NCBI RefSeq assembly: GCF_002954405.1
Contig: NZ_MQWC01000004.1
Location: forward strand, 1,663,909-1,727,908
Reading direction: 5' to 3'
DNA: 64,000 nt
Source of the DNA: Salinibacter sp. 10B
GTDB taxonomy: Bacteria; Bacteroidota; Rhodothermia; Rhodothermales; Salinibacteraceae
Notes under the pieces: model-generated
What the model was told of the DNA's origin: nothing
Database searches by the model: none
What the model saw: the letters and a program-made list of their open reading frames with translations, nothing else
Program-made: the position numbers and the translations under genes
Shown here: in pieces, positions 45,609 through 55,184 of the stretch
How the letters are laid out: the number at the start of each line of letters is the position of its first letter
Numbering within the stretch: position 1 is the first letter of the stretch

Positions 45609-46898
45609 CTACGCCTCCTGCTGGAGAAATTGGCCGTCGTTGTAAATCGCCCAGGGCCGCCCCACGAGCTCGTCGCCGAGGAAGGGGGTGTTGTGACTCT
45701 TCGAGTGAACGTGCTCCTCAGTGAAGGTCCAGCGCGTAGACGTATCAAACACGGTGAGTGAGGCCTCTTCGCCTTCGGTCAACGTCGGCGGATCGAGTCG
45801 CAAGATGTCGCGGGGCTTGGTGGTGAAGGCCTGCACGGCCTCGGTGACCGACAGCACGCCCGGATCGATGAGCTCGCGTCCGATGAGGCCCCAGGCCGTT
45901 TCCAATCCCGTAATGCCGAAGGGCGCCGCGGCAAACTCGACTTCTTTCTCGAAAGTCGCGTGGGGGGCATGGTCGGTACACAGCGCGTCGATCGTGCCGT
46001 CCGCCAATCCCTCTTTGAGGGCCTCCACGTCCTCGGGCGAGCGGAGGGGCGGGTGCATCTTCGTGTGGGTGTCGAAGCCGGACTGCTCGACGGCCGCGTC
46101 GGTGAGGGTCACGTGGTGCGTGCAAACCTCCGCCGTGACGGGCAGGTCGCGCGCCTTCGCCCGGCGCACCAGCTCGACGCCCCGGGCCGTGGAGATGTGG
46201 GCCACGTGGACGTGCCCGCCGGTAAAGGCCGCCAGCTCTATATCTCTCGCGATCATAACGTCGTCGGCAAGGCCCGGAATGCCGTCGAGTCCCACACGGG
46301 CCGACACTTCTCCCTCGTGCATCTGCCCGCTGGGGTTGAGCGACGGCACCTCCATGTGGTTGATGATGGGACGATCGAGCATGGTGCTGTACTCCAACGC
46401 TCGTCGCATGAGCCCCGCGTCGTGGACAGGCGCTCCGTCGTCGCTGAACGCCACGGCGCCGCCCTCGGCCAGGTCGGCCAGTTCGGCCAGTTCCTCGCCG
46501 TCCCGCTCCTTCGTAACGCACCCGATGGGATGCACAGACACCAGCGTGTCGGCCGCCCGCTCTTTCACAAACTCAATCACGTCGCGCGTATGGAGGGGCG
46601 GATCGGTGTTGGGCATGCAGGCCACGTCCGTAAACCCGCCGGCCGCCGCCGCGTCGGCCCCGGTCGCAATGGTCTCTTTGTGCTCGAAGCCCGGCTCCCG
46701 GAGGTGGACGTGCATGTCGATCCAGCCGGGCGAAATGAGCTTGTCGGACGCGTCGTAAACGGGAACCTCGCCTTCGGGCGACAGGGCCGTACCAATCTCG
46801 GCGATGGTCCCATTCCGGATGAGCAGATCGGCAGTCTCGGTAGTGCCGGACGCTGGGTGCACCAGCGTGCCGTCACGAAGCAGCAGATCAGGCGTCAT
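45609..46898 (-). CDS. pyrC: Dihydroorotase
   Basis: 429 residues. Third step of pyrimidine synthesis: closure of carbamoyl aspartate to dihydroorotate. The metal-binding motif DMHVHLREPGFEHKET is near 60-75, followed by GGFTDVACMPNTDPPLHT; later ligand regions are HVHVAHIST near 230 and DHAPHATFEKE near 303. This is the class I (allantoinase-like) form of Gram-positives and Bacteroidota. It is a single gene here, convergent with the hydrolase and divergent from proS. Confidence 0.95.
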   Translation of the reverse strand: MTPDLLLRDGTLVHPASGTTETADLLIRNGTIAEIGTALSPEGEVPVYDASDKLISPGWIDMHVHLREPGFEHKETIATGADAAAAGGFTDVACMPNTDPPLHTRDVIEFVKERAADTLVSVHPIGCVTKERDGEELAELADLAEGGAVAFSDDGAPVHDAGLMRRALEYSTMLDRPIINHMEVPSLNPSGQMHEGEVSARVGLDGIPGLADDVMIARDIELAAFTGGHVHVAHISTARGVELVRRAKARDLPVTAEVCTHHVTLTDAAVEQSGFDTHTKMHPPLRSPEDVEALKEGLADGTIDALCTDHAPHATFEKEVEFAAAPFGITGLETAWGLIGRELIDPGVLSVTEAVQAFTTKPRDILRLDPPTLTEGEEASLTVFDTSTRWTFTEEHVHSKSHNTPFLGDELVGRPWAIYNDGQFLQQEA

Positions 46899-47285
46899 GC
46901 GTCAATCGTAGAAGAAGAATAGAACGGTGAGTGCGCAGCAGCCTGTAAGATATGAAAGGAGCGCCGCAACCGTCAACGATAGATGATCGGATCTTGCGAT
47001 CCTTTTCGAAGGGGGAAGACTCAGAGGCCTCCTGTTCTAGACTGCGCTTGAAACGTTTGGGGGTATGGGCGTGTGGACGCTGAGGCGTTTGAACACTCCC
47101 TTTCGGAAGAGACAGCGATCAACATTCCTACGATCAGATCGGGAGAATCGATAAACACGCGGTGCATACGTTGATATCTGCGTCCCGCTTCTCCTATCTT
47201 ATGCAAAACCGATGTCCGGACCCCGTATGGACCGCCGGACAGCCGCCTCTCCTTACCCTCCACGAACGACCGAGTCTTAACGACA
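46899..47285. other. Divergent intergenic region between pyrC and proS
   Basis: 387 bp. An AAACGTTT palindrome occurs at 47051-47058. No ORF or pyrimidine-linked attenuator recognised. It must hold both promoters. Confidence 0.45.
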
Positions 47286-48758
47286 ATGGCAGAAGCAGTG
47301 ACGCCTCGCGACGAGGACTACTCGCAGTGGTACCAGGACGTGGTCCGCAACGGCCAACTGGCCGAAAACTCGCCCGCCCGCGGGTGCATGATTATCAAGC
47401 CCAACGGCATGGCCCTGTGGGAAAACATGCGCGACCAGTTGGACCAGATGTTCAAGGATACGGGCCACGAAAACTACTACTTCCCGCTCTTCATCCCGGA
47501 GCGCTTCATGGAGCGGGAGGCCGAGCACGTGGAGGGCTTTGCCAAGGAGTGCGCCGTGGTCACCCACTCGCGCCTCACGCAGGACGAGGAGGGAAATTTG
47601 ATTCCGGACCCAGAGTCGGAGCTCGGTGAGAACTACATCGTGCGGCCCACGTCGGAGACCATCATCTGGGACACGTACAGCAAGTGGATCCAGTCGTATC
47701 GCGACCTGCCGCTGCTCTACAACCAGTGGGCCAACGTCGTCCGCTGGGAGATGCGGCCGCGCCTCTTTTTGCGGACCGCCGAGTTTCTGTGGCAGGAGGG
47801 GCACACCGCCCACGCCACGCGCGAGGAGGCCGTCGAGGAGGCCGAGCGGATGTTGGACGTCTACTCGACGTTTGCGGAGGAATACATGGCTATGCCGGTA
47901 CGACAGGGCCGCAAGACGGCTAGCGAACGCTTCCCGGGTGCGGTGGACACCTACTGCATCGAAGCGCTCATGCAGGACGGCAAGGCCCTACAGGCCGGCA
48001 CCAGTCACTTCCTCGGGCAAAACTTTGCAAAGGCGTTCGACTGCACGTTCACCGACGAGAACAACGAAGAGACCTACGTCTGGGCCACCTCATGGGGCGT
48101 CTCGACGCGCCTCATCGGCGGCCTCATCATGACGCACTCTGACGACCAGGGCCTCGTCCTGCCGCCCAAGCTGGCCCCACACCAAGTCGTGATTGTGCCC
48201 CTCTTCTTCGACGACGACCAGGAAGGACCGGTGATGGAGAAGTGCGAGCAACTGCAGGCAAAGCTGGAGGACCAGGGCATCCGCGTGAAGATGGACGACA
48301 ACCACACGCAAAGCCCGGGCTGGCGCTTCAGCGAGCACGAGTTGCGGGGCGTACCGATCCGGCTGGCCGTAGGCCCACGCGACCTCGAAAACGACAACGT
48401 GGAGGTGGCCCGCCGCGACACGCAAACGAAAGAGGTGGTGCCGCAACAGGGCATTGTGGACCGCGTGCTCACCCTCCTCGACGACGTTCAGCAGGGCCTC
48501 TACGATCAGGCGCTGGAGCGAGAGGAAAACAACACCCACGTCGTGGACGACTACGACACGTTCCGGGAGGTCATCGACGAGGGCGGCTTCGTCTGGGCGC
48601 ACTGGGACGGGACCGAGGAAACGGAGGCCCGCATTCAAGACGAAACGTCGGCCACCATCCGGCTCATTCCGTTCGACCGAGACGAACATGACACGGGCGA
48701 AGACATGGTCACGGGCGAACCGTCCGAGGGTCGCGTGCTGTTTGCCCAGGCGTATTAA
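47286..48758 (+). CDS. proS: Prolyl-tRNA synthetase, archaeal/eukaryotic type
   Basis: 490 residues. It lacks the bacterial editing insertion and has the archaeal-type layout: catalytic core (about 20-275) opening [20 protein letters not shown], motif 2 near [11 protein letters not shown], motif 3 near [17 protein letters not shown]. The anticodon-binding domain (about 285-395) starts [10 protein letters not shown]. The C-terminal domain (about 410-490) ends in Tyr as expected, but contains no Cys, so the zinc site found in many relatives is missing. This ProRS type is normal for Bacteroidota relatives. Confidence 0.94.
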   Translation: MAEAVTPRDEDYSQWYQDVVRNGQLAENSPARGCMIIKPNGMALWENMRDQLDQMFKDTGHENYYFPLFIPERFMEREAEHVEGFAKECAVVTHSRLTQDEEGNLIPDPESELGENYIVRPTSETIIWDTYSKWIQSYRDLPLLYNQWANVVRWEMRPRLFLRTAEFLWQEGHTAHATREEAVEEAERMLDVYSTFAEEYMAMPVRQGRKTASERFPGAVDTYCIEALMQDGKALQAGTSHFLGQNFAKAFDCTFTDENNEETYVWATSWGVSTRLIGGLIMTHSDDQGLVLPPKLAPHQVVIVPLFFDDDQEGPVMEKCEQLQAKLEDQGIRVKMDDNHTQSPGWRFSEHELRGVPIRLAVGPRDLENDNVEVARRDTQTKEVVPQQGIVDRVLTLLDDVQQGLYDQALEREENNTHVVDDYDTFREVIDEGGFVWAHWDGTEETEARIQDETSATIRLIPFDRDEHDTGEDMVTGEPSEGRVLFAQAY

Positions 48759-48824
48759 CCCGGATCGAGACGCTGTCGAACGCAGTGCAATCGCCGAAGC
48801 ATCGTACGCCTCGGGGCACGGCGG

Positions 48825-48885
48825 ATATTGCGTATTTCGTAGGTGGCGACCGGGAGGTCTTGACGTAATACGAAATACGGAATAT
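48825..48885. repeat. 17-bp inverted repeat with structured spacer
   Basis: ATATTGCGTATTTCGTA (48825-48841) pairs with TACGAAATACGGAATAT (48869-48885) with one mismatch. The 27-nt spacer holds a small GACC-GGGA-GGTC hairpin. It lies 66 nt after the proS stop in a 232-bp gap, with no T tract, and resembles dispersed intergenic palindromes (REP-like). Confidence 0.75.
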
Positions 48886-48990
48886 GAAATCCTCGGTGCG
48901 TAACATCTGCAGGTTCGGGTGCGTGGATGACAATACCTAAAGATTATTGGCAATCGTCGCCTTTCACTTCTCATTTCGTTTTGAGACGCG

Positions 48991-50367
48991 ATGAGTGTGC
49001 CGCCGTCCGGCTCCGAGCCGCCCCCCGACGACGATGATAACCTCGGCGATCTCGATGACCTCGACGATCGCGGGGGGGCCGACGACGTGGACCCGTCCGA
49101 AGAGGCGGCGTCGGACCCCGAGGCGGCGCGGCAAGAGGCGGAGGACGCGTTGGCCCAGATCGAGGCCCTCGCCGATCTGGACGAAACGCCGGACGCCGGC
49201 GAGAATGCCGAGAAGCAGGCAGAGGACGATCCGTCGGGGGCCGAGGCTGCTTCGGGCGGCTCTGCAGCAGCGTCAGCGGCTCCGGACGCGGAGGGCGGAC
49301 CCGACGCCGATCCCGCTTCGTCCGCCGAGGACGGCCCGCGGGAAGATCAGTGCGAAAACTGCGGGGCGTTGCTCGACGGACCCTACTGCTCGCAGTGCGG
49401 GCAGAAGGCCGCCGACCGCATCGTGCCGATCTGGCACATGATCAACGAGGCCCTGGAGGCCGTCTTTGAGCTGGACCTCCGCGTCCTCCGTACGCTTCCC
49501 AAGTTTCTTTTTCTGCCCGGTCGCCTCACCAAGGAGTACATCAACGGGCGCCGGAAGCGCTACATCCGGCCCTTCCGCCTCTACCTGTTCGCGACCTTCC
49601 TTTTGTTCGCCGTGATCGCCCTGACGACGACCGGAAACTTCGGCTTCGTCCTTGACCCACAGGGCACGACCCGCTTCAACCCACCGAACACGGCCATCCA
49701 GGCCTCCTTCTCCTCCTCATCCGATACGACGGAGGAAACGACCGTCGCCGACTCGGCCGCGGCTCCCGACTCGTCAACGGCGTCCGACTCCGCCGCAACA
49801 AGCAGCCGCGAGGGCTCCCTGTTCAACAACCCCGAACACCGAAAAAAGCTTGCGGAGCGCATTCGTACAGACACGAATGCGGTTCAAATCAACGCCCCCA
49901 TCTACGGCGACTCGACCGCCAACGCCCGCCTCGAAGCCCTCCTTCGGAAAAAGATGGCCCAGGCCGTCGAAAACCCGTGGGAGGCCGTCGGCAGCATGAT
50001 CGATCGAGGACCGTATCTCATGTTCCTCATGCTGCCGATCTTTGCCTTTCTACTGAAGCTCCTCTACATCCGGCGTGGGCGCCTCTACGTTGAACACCTC
50101 ATCTTCAGCCTGCACGTGCACGCCCTGGCCTTCTTCGCGTTCACGGTGGGCATTCTGCTGAACGAGTCGAGCATCGACTGGCTGAACGCAACGGCGCCCT
50201 GGGTGGACGCCTCCCCTCTCCTGTACCTCATCCTGGCCATGAGCCATGTCTACGATCAGGGCCTCATCAAATCCACCTTGAAAGCGTCTATTTTGCTCCT
50301 AATCTACAGCATCGTACTCGCCACAGGCTTCGCTCTTCTCTTGCTCGTAGCCATATTACTGATGTGA
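48991..50367 (+). CDS. DUF3667 zinc-ribbon membrane protein (first of a tandem pair)
   Basis: 458 residues. Residues 1-118 are a disordered Asp/Glu/Ala stretch. A zinc ribbon follows (CENCGALLDGPYCSQCGQK, about 121-139), then the DUF3667 core: DLRVLRTLPKFLFLPGRLTK and YINGRRKRYIRPFRLYLF, the latter entering the first membrane helix. A Ser/Thr-rich extramembrane loop (about 225-320) precedes four more helices, including YVEHLIFSLHVHALAFFAF. Family function unknown; found chiefly in Bacteroidota and Gammaproteobacteria. The next gene is a paralogue 130 nt downstream. Confidence 0.87.
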   Translation: MSVPPSGSEPPPDDDDNLGDLDDLDDRGGADDVDPSEEAASDPEAARQEAEDALAQIEALADLDETPDAGENAEKQAEDDPSGAEAASGGSAAASAAPDAEGGPDADPASSAEDGPREDQCENCGALLDGPYCSQCGQKAADRIVPIWHMINEALEAVFELDLRVLRTLPKFLFLPGRLTKEYINGRRKRYIRPFRLYLFATFLLFAVIALTTTGNFGFVLDPQGTTRFNPPNTAIQASFSSSSDTTEETTVADSAAAPDSSTASDSAATSSREGSLFNNPEHRKKLAERIRTDTNAVQINAPIYGDSTANARLEALLRKKMAQAVENPWEAVGSMIDRGPYLMFLMLPIFAFLLKLLYIRRGRLYVEHLIFSLHVHALAFFAFTVGILLNESSIDWLNATAPWVDASPLLYLILAMSHVYDQGLIKSTLKASILLLIYSIVLATGFALLLLVAILLM

Positions 50368-50497
50368 CGGTACGCTGTGCAGTAGGAAGGGCACGTTGAG
50401 CATACTCGGAGATCGTACGCCCCCTCCGTGTTAATCACAACGGGCCATCTCGACAGCCCCGCTCGCCCTCGGTCCAGCCCTTCTTCCTCGTGTTCGA

Positions 50498-51583
50498 ATG
50501 TCTTCTCCCTCGGCAAAGACGCCCTCTCCTGAGCCCTCTACGGCCTCCGAGCCTCTGAACCCCGTCTCCTCTTCCAAGAGCTGTCCGAACTGCGAGGCCC
50601 CTCTCTACACTCCGTACTGCGGAACCTGCGGCCAGCGCGCCACGCCCCGCGTGATGCCGCTCTGGCAGGTAGGCAACGAATTTCTTGAGGACCTCTTGGA
50701 CCTCGACCTGCGCATTGTGAGAACGCTCCCCACTTTTTTCTTCCGGCCCGGCCGGTTGACGATCGAGTACATAGAGGGGCGGCGCCGACGATACATTCGT
50801 CCCCTCCGCCTGTACCTGTTCTCCAGTTTCCTCCTCTTCACTGTGCTCGCGTTCACCAACCTGAACGGGCTTTCGTTCTCGTTCGGTCCCGACGCGGAGG
50901 CCGTTCAGCAGGACATCGAGGCTGCGCAGCACCGGATCGATTCTCTGCGGACCGCCCTGATTCAGATGCAAGCACGAGGAGCCGTTCCCGCCGACTCGAC
51001 CGGCTCCCTCGCGGCGATCGAGCAGAACGTGTCGGGGATTGAGGCCGCCCTCGCTCCCTCAGACGCCGCTCTTTCCCGCTCGCAGAACCTACTGGAGATG
51101 GTGGTGCCTTCCCCCCGTCGCCCCCCTGCAGACACGCAGGCCAACTCGGCGTCCCCGTCCGCTGTCGAAGCAAAGGTGCTGCGTCTTCTCCATACTCCCC
51201 GCGACTTCGTTCGCGACATGATCGACCGGGCCCCCTACCTCATGTTTCTGCTGGTGCCCACCTTCGCCCTGCTCTTAAAGGCACTGTACCTGGGACATAA
51301 ACGGCTATACCTCGAACACCTCATCTTTGCCCTACACGTGCACGCCCTGGCCTTTATTGCCTTCACTCTTAGCGCCCTGCTCGGAGCCTGGAACGTGGCT
51401 CTCTCCCTCGACTGGTGGCTGGCCACCTCGCCCTTTGTTTATCTCTTTCTTGCCCTACGACACGTGTACAAACAATCGCCGCTATCCACTCTCAACAAAA
51501 TGACGGTCCTACTGATCGCGTACGGAATCATCCTGGTTGGCGCCGTCGTTCTATTGGTCATCTTGACCGTTTCGCTCATGTAG
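50498..51583 (+). CDS. DUF3667 zinc-ribbon membrane protein (second of a tandem pair)
   Basis: 361 residues. Zinc ribbon CPNCEAPLYTPYCGTCGQR with Cys29, Cys32, Cys41 and Cys44, then DLRIVRTLPTFFFRPGRLTI and YIEGRRRRYIRPLRLYLF, clearly paralogous to the preceding gene but without its long acidic N-terminus. The loop between helix 1 and 2 (about 130-230) has a coiled-coil segment (AVQQDIEAAQHRIDSLRTAL) instead of the Ser/Thr-rich loop. The C-terminal helices include LYLEHLIFALHVHALAFIAF. The shared parts are the ribbon, the basic RPxRLYLF segment and the last helices. Confidence 0.87.
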   Translation: MSSPSAKTPSPEPSTASEPLNPVSSSKSCPNCEAPLYTPYCGTCGQRATPRVMPLWQVGNEFLEDLLDLDLRIVRTLPTFFFRPGRLTIEYIEGRRRRYIRPLRLYLFSSFLLFTVLAFTNLNGLSFSFGPDAEAVQQDIEAAQHRIDSLRTALIQMQARGAVPADSTGSLAAIEQNVSGIEAALAPSDAALSRSQNLLEMVVPSPRRPPADTQANSASPSAVEAKVLRLLHTPRDFVRDMIDRAPYLMFLLVPTFALLLKALYLGHKRLYLEHLIFALHVHALAFIAFTLSALLGAWNVALSLDWWLATSPFVYLFLALRHVYKQSPLSTLNKMTVLLIAYGIILVGAVVLLVILTVSLM

Positions 51584-51622
51584 CCTTGCGGTTCGCTGTG
51601 TCGCTCGTTGTGCCTCTCTTCC

Positions 51623-52315
51623 ATGCCCTCTGACTCGTCTGTTCTCTCGGCTCCTCAGGTAGAGGCCCCACCCGGCGTCGGGCTCACCATTGCCGTCATC
51701 GTGAGCTACGTCGTCAACCCGCTTATTCTTCCCCCGCTCGTGTACGGGCTCGTACTGGCCCACGTCGGAGCCTCGGCCGGCGACGTCGCAATCGGGGCGA
51801 GCATCGGGGGCGTCTTCCTCGGGATCGTCCCCCTCGCCCATGTTGGATGGATGCGAGCACGGGGCGACATCGGGTCGCTCGAGATTCGGGATCGGAGCAA
51901 GCGAACTGAACCGTTTCTCGTCGTCCTCGGGGCCACACTTGCAGCTCTTCTTCTGGTGAGTGCAGTGGAAGTGCACGGTCAACTCCTGCTGGCCGCTCTG
52001 CTTGCCTGTCACCTCCTCAACACAATCCTGCTCATGGGCATCACGCAGTGGTGGAAAATATCGATCCACTGCGCTTCGGTGGCGGGCGCAGTGGGCACAC
52101 TGGCCTTCGTACACGTCCACGTACCGGGCTCTCTGATGAACGCCTCTCTTCTTGGTGGCACAGTGCTGGGAACCGGAGGCATCCTCGTGCCCCTCCTTCT
52201 ATGGGCCCGTGTCCGTAGCCGCGCCCATACGCTGGGGCAGGCCACCGCCGGCACCCTCTTGGGCCTGGTGGCCCCCTACGCTGAGCTCTCCATTCTAACG
52301 TCCCTAGGGCTGTAG
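51623..52315 (+). CDS. Polytopic membrane protein, possibly PAP2-like
   Basis: 230 residues with about six membrane helices. It resembles the short integral membrane proteins annotated in Bacteroidota as PAP2-family or PA-phosphatase related: a helix starting VVNPLILPPLVYGLVLAH, a cytoplasmic IRDRSKRTEPFLVV segment, and WWKISIHCASVAGAVGTLAF. A full phosphatase signature (KxxxxxxRP, SGH, SRxxxxxHxxxD) is not visible; only KISIH with a later His/Asp-poor region. So activity is doubtful. It starts 39 nt after the second DUF3667 gene and may be co-transcribed. Confidence 0.6.
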   Translation: MPSDSSVLSAPQVEAPPGVGLTIAVIVSYVVNPLILPPLVYGLVLAHVGASAGDVAIGASIGGVFLGIVPLAHVGWMRARGDIGSLEIRDRSKRTEPFLVVLGATLAALLLVSAVEVHGQLLLAALLACHLLNTILLMGITQWWKISIHCASVAGAVGTLAFVHVHVPGSLMNASLLGGTVLGTGGILVPLLLWARVRSRAHTLGQATAGTLLGLVAPYAELSILTSLGL

Positions 52316-52555
52316 GGCCTTGTCGAGGTCCTCCGTCGAAGGCCCCGCTCGTTCAAAATTCCTGTGGCAAATCGCGTCGCGTCTCCCCTGTTCAACCGGA
52401 ACTTTCGCAGGGGGCCCCGGCGTTTGGCGACTCTGTTGTTGCCGCGTGCTCTGATGTGCGCAGGGTCATCGTCCCCCTCTCCTCTCCCAACGTCACACTA
52501 CGTACCTGCCCGATACTGCTACGCCGCCTGCTGTTCTCACAACGCGCCTTTGATT

Positions 52556-55036
52556 GTGCCGCGTTCGCTTGCTTCGTTTCTCCTCGGTGCGTGCCTCGCC
52601 CTCCTCGTCCTGCCCGTACAGGCCCAGCGGTGGGGCACCGTACAGGGCACCGTTACCGACTCGGCCGACGGCACACCGCTCCCAGGCGTGACGGTGATCG
52701 TGCAGGACACCGACTTTGGCACTGCAACGACCCCGAGCGGGCGCTACTCGCTTCGCCTCCCCACTGGCCGATACGCCCTGCGGTTCTCCTCGGTTGGCTT
52801 CACCACTCGCGTCGACTCGGTTCGTGTGACGGACGAGGAGCAGGGACCGACCACGCTGAACGTGACCCTCGCCTCCAGCATCACGGAGATGGACGGGCTC
52901 ACCGTTACCGACACCCGCGTGCAACAGGAAACCGGGGTGTATGAAATCGACCCGAAGGACGTGCAGAACATCCCGACGCCGTTCAAGGACGGCTTTCGCG
53001 CACTCAAGACGGTGCCCGGCGTCGCCACAAATAATGAATTGTCGCAGCAATACTCCGTCCGCGGCGGCGGCTACAACGAAAACCTGATCTTCATCAACGG
53101 CTTTGAGGTGTTCATGCCCTTTCGGGCGCGGCAAGGGGAGCAGGAAGGATTGGGGCTGTTGAATCCCGACATGGCGACGGACATCACCTTTTACACAGGA
53201 GGATTCCCCCCGCGCTACGGAGGCAAGCTCTCGTCGGCCCTTGACGTGCAGTACGCCCAGCCCGAGGAGCAATCGCTCTCCGGATCGGCATCCCTCTCCA
53301 CGCTCGACGCCAGCGTGCATGCACAGTCCTCCGCCCTCGACGGCGACCTGGGGTGGGCCGTCGGCGCCCGCCGTGCACAGCCTGGGCAGTTCTTCAATAC
53401 GCAGGACCTGAAGGGCGAGTACGACCCCCGTTTTCAGGACGTGCAGGGGAGCCTCGTGTATCGTCTCTCAGACCGAACGTCGGTCGAGGCCCTCGGCATC
53501 TGGGCGGACCACGTCTTTCGGCTGGAGCCGCGGGAGCGCACAACCTACTACGGGGTCATCAGTCTTCAGGACCCGAGCGCTTCGGACTTTCAAGCGCTCC
53601 GAACGAGCTTCAACGGAAAGCGGACGGACGGGTATACGACAACGCTCGGGGGACTTCGCCTGAACACCGATCTGTCGGAGCGGATCTCCATCGAACACGA
53701 CATTTCATACTTCGGCACCCGAGAAACGGAATCGTTTGACGTCACAAGCAAGGGAAGAATCTGCGAGGTTTCTCCAACGGCCGGAGACACCCCCGACAAC
53801 TGCACGCGGACCGTTACGAACGTAGAGCGCATTCGCTTTGCGGACAATCTCGTGGACGTAGAGCGCCTGACCGGTAGCGGACACTACCGATGGGTACTGG
53901 ACCGCCACGTACTGGAGGGGGGATGGAGCGCCCGACGCATGCACTTCGACGACCGCCTGAACGAGGAGAATGCTCTCGTGATTAACGACCCGGACGTCAA
54001 CATCGACCGCATCGTCGTCGACGACCTCAAGGATCAGGCCACCTTCAACGAACATCAGCTGGGCTTCTACCTGCAGGATGCCGTCGACCTGCTCTCCACC
54101 CGCGATCGAATGGTCGTGACGGGCGGCCTCCGCTCCGACTACTACTCATTCAACAACGAATGGACGATCTCCCCCCGCCTCTCGGCTCGTTTCAAGTACA
54201 ACGAGCGCCTGTCCCTGAACGGCTCTTGGGGCATCTACTCCCAGCAACCCGCGTACCGGGAACTTCGGGGCACGCCCCAGGGAGACGACACAATCGACGA
54301 TATCCTCAATCGCGACCTCCAGTCGCAGCGGTCGATGCAGATCGTAGCGGGCGGCGAGTACTTCTTTCCTGAGAGTCGCCTCTACCTCCGGGCGGAGGCG
54401 TACTACAAGGATCTGAACAACATTATCTCCTACACGATCGAAGATATTCGCGTCAACTACTCGGGCGAGAACGACGCCTACGGCTACACCTACGGGCTGG
54501 ATCTCCAGCTTCGGGGAGAGTTCGTGCCGGGGCTCAAAAGCTGGTTCAACTACAGCTTTATGGTGGCCCGGGAAAACTTTAAGCAAGAGTTCCAGGATTC
54601 GAACACGCAGGGCTGGATGCCGCGCCCTACCGATCAGCGCCACACCTTTTCGGCGTTCGTGCAGGACTACGTGCCGGGCGACAAGTCGTGGAAGCTGCAC
54701 CTGCGTCTCTTGTATGGAAGCGGACTGCCGTACACCACCGTCAATCCAGAACAGGGAACCGACGATCGCGTCCAGCAACGGGTGCCCGGGGAACGGATGG
54801 CCCAGCGCCTTCCGGCCTACCGGCGCGTGGACGTCGGGGCGACCAAAGAGCTTGAATTGGCCGAGAAGGGCCTCTCCGAACCGGTGACCCTCGACCTGAC
54901 GCTAGAGGTACTCAACCTCTTCGACATGGACAATACCGTTGCCTACAGCTGGGCGGGCGCCGGGGCCAACATTACCCGCATTCCCAAACGCCTTACGCCT
55001 CGCACCCTCAACGCCCGGCTCCGCCTCACCTTTTAG
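52556..55036 (+). CDS. TonB-dependent receptor with carboxypeptidase-like N-terminal domain
   Basis: 826 residues from a GTG at 52556; this start gives a good signal peptide (PRSLASFLLGACLALLVLPV, cleavage near QAQ). An ATG at 52454 is the alternative. A carboxypeptidase-regulatory-like domain (about 30-115, VQGTVTDSADGTPLPGVTVI) precedes the plug (about 125-235, QYSVRGGGYNENLIFINGFE) and the 22-strand barrel ending in ARLRLTF, with a C-terminal aromatic residue. It imports a substrate across the outer membrane using TonB energy. No SusD partner adjoins it, so the substrate may be a metal chelate, peptide or small molecule. Confidence 0.88.
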   Translation: MPRSLASFLLGACLALLVLPVQAQRWGTVQGTVTDSADGTPLPGVTVIVQDTDFGTATTPSGRYSLRLPTGRYALRFSSVGFTTRVDSVRVTDEEQGPTTLNVTLASSITEMDGLTVTDTRVQQETGVYEIDPKDVQNIPTPFKDGFRALKTVPGVATNNELSQQYSVRGGGYNENLIFINGFEVFMPFRARQGEQEGLGLLNPDMATDITFYTGGFPPRYGGKLSSALDVQYAQPEEQSLSGSASLSTLDASVHAQSSALDGDLGWAVGARRAQPGQFFNTQDLKGEYDPRFQDVQGSLVYRLSDRTSVEALGIWADHVFRLEPRERTTYYGVISLQDPSASDFQALRTSFNGKRTDGYTTTLGGLRLNTDLSERISIEHDISYFGTRETESFDVTSKGRICEVSPTAGDTPDNCTRTVTNVERIRFADNLVDVERLTGSGHYRWVLDRHVLEGGWSARRMHFDDRLNEENALVINDPDVNIDRIVVDDLKDQATFNEHQLGFYLQDAVDLLSTRDRMVVTGGLRSDYYSFNNEWTISPRLSARFKYNERLSLNGSWGIYSQQPAYRELRGTPQGDDTIDDILNRDLQSQRSMQIVAGGEYFFPESRLYLRAEAYYKDLNNIISYTIEDIRVNYSGENDAYGYTYGLDLQLRGEFVPGLKSWFNYSFMVARENFKQEFQDSNTQGWMPRPTDQRHTFSAFVQDYVPGDKSWKLHLRLLYGSGLPYTTVNPEQGTDDRVQQRVPGERMAQRLPAYRRVDVGATKELELAEKGLSEPVTLDLTLEVLNLFDMDNTVAYSWAGAGANITRIPKRLTPRTLNARLRLTF

Positions 55037-55151
55037 CGGGCGAGCGCGTTCTCCACCAATCGTGCCCCTGTACATTCGCGGCTGGGTCGGATCGAAGCGT
55101 GATCCGTGACGCCTGGACGAGGACACGCGGGACCGCACGTCCGCTCTCTCA

Positions 55152-55179
55152 ATTCACACATCACGATTCACGCATCACG
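55152..55179. repeat. Two 14-bp direct repeats just before the arsR start
   Basis: ATTCACACATCACG and ATTCACGCATCACG lie head to tail, one mismatch apart, ending 5 nt before the ATG. TCACGCATCACG also occurs exactly at 45552-45563. Either an operator for the adjacent regulator or a dispersed repeat. Confidence 0.65.
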
Positions 55180-55184
55180 CCCCC

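Noticed and set aside
47051-47058. AAACGTTT palindrome between pyrC and proS as a LacI-type operator
   Set aside because: Only 8 bp are palindromic and flanks do not match; neither gene is a usual LacI target.
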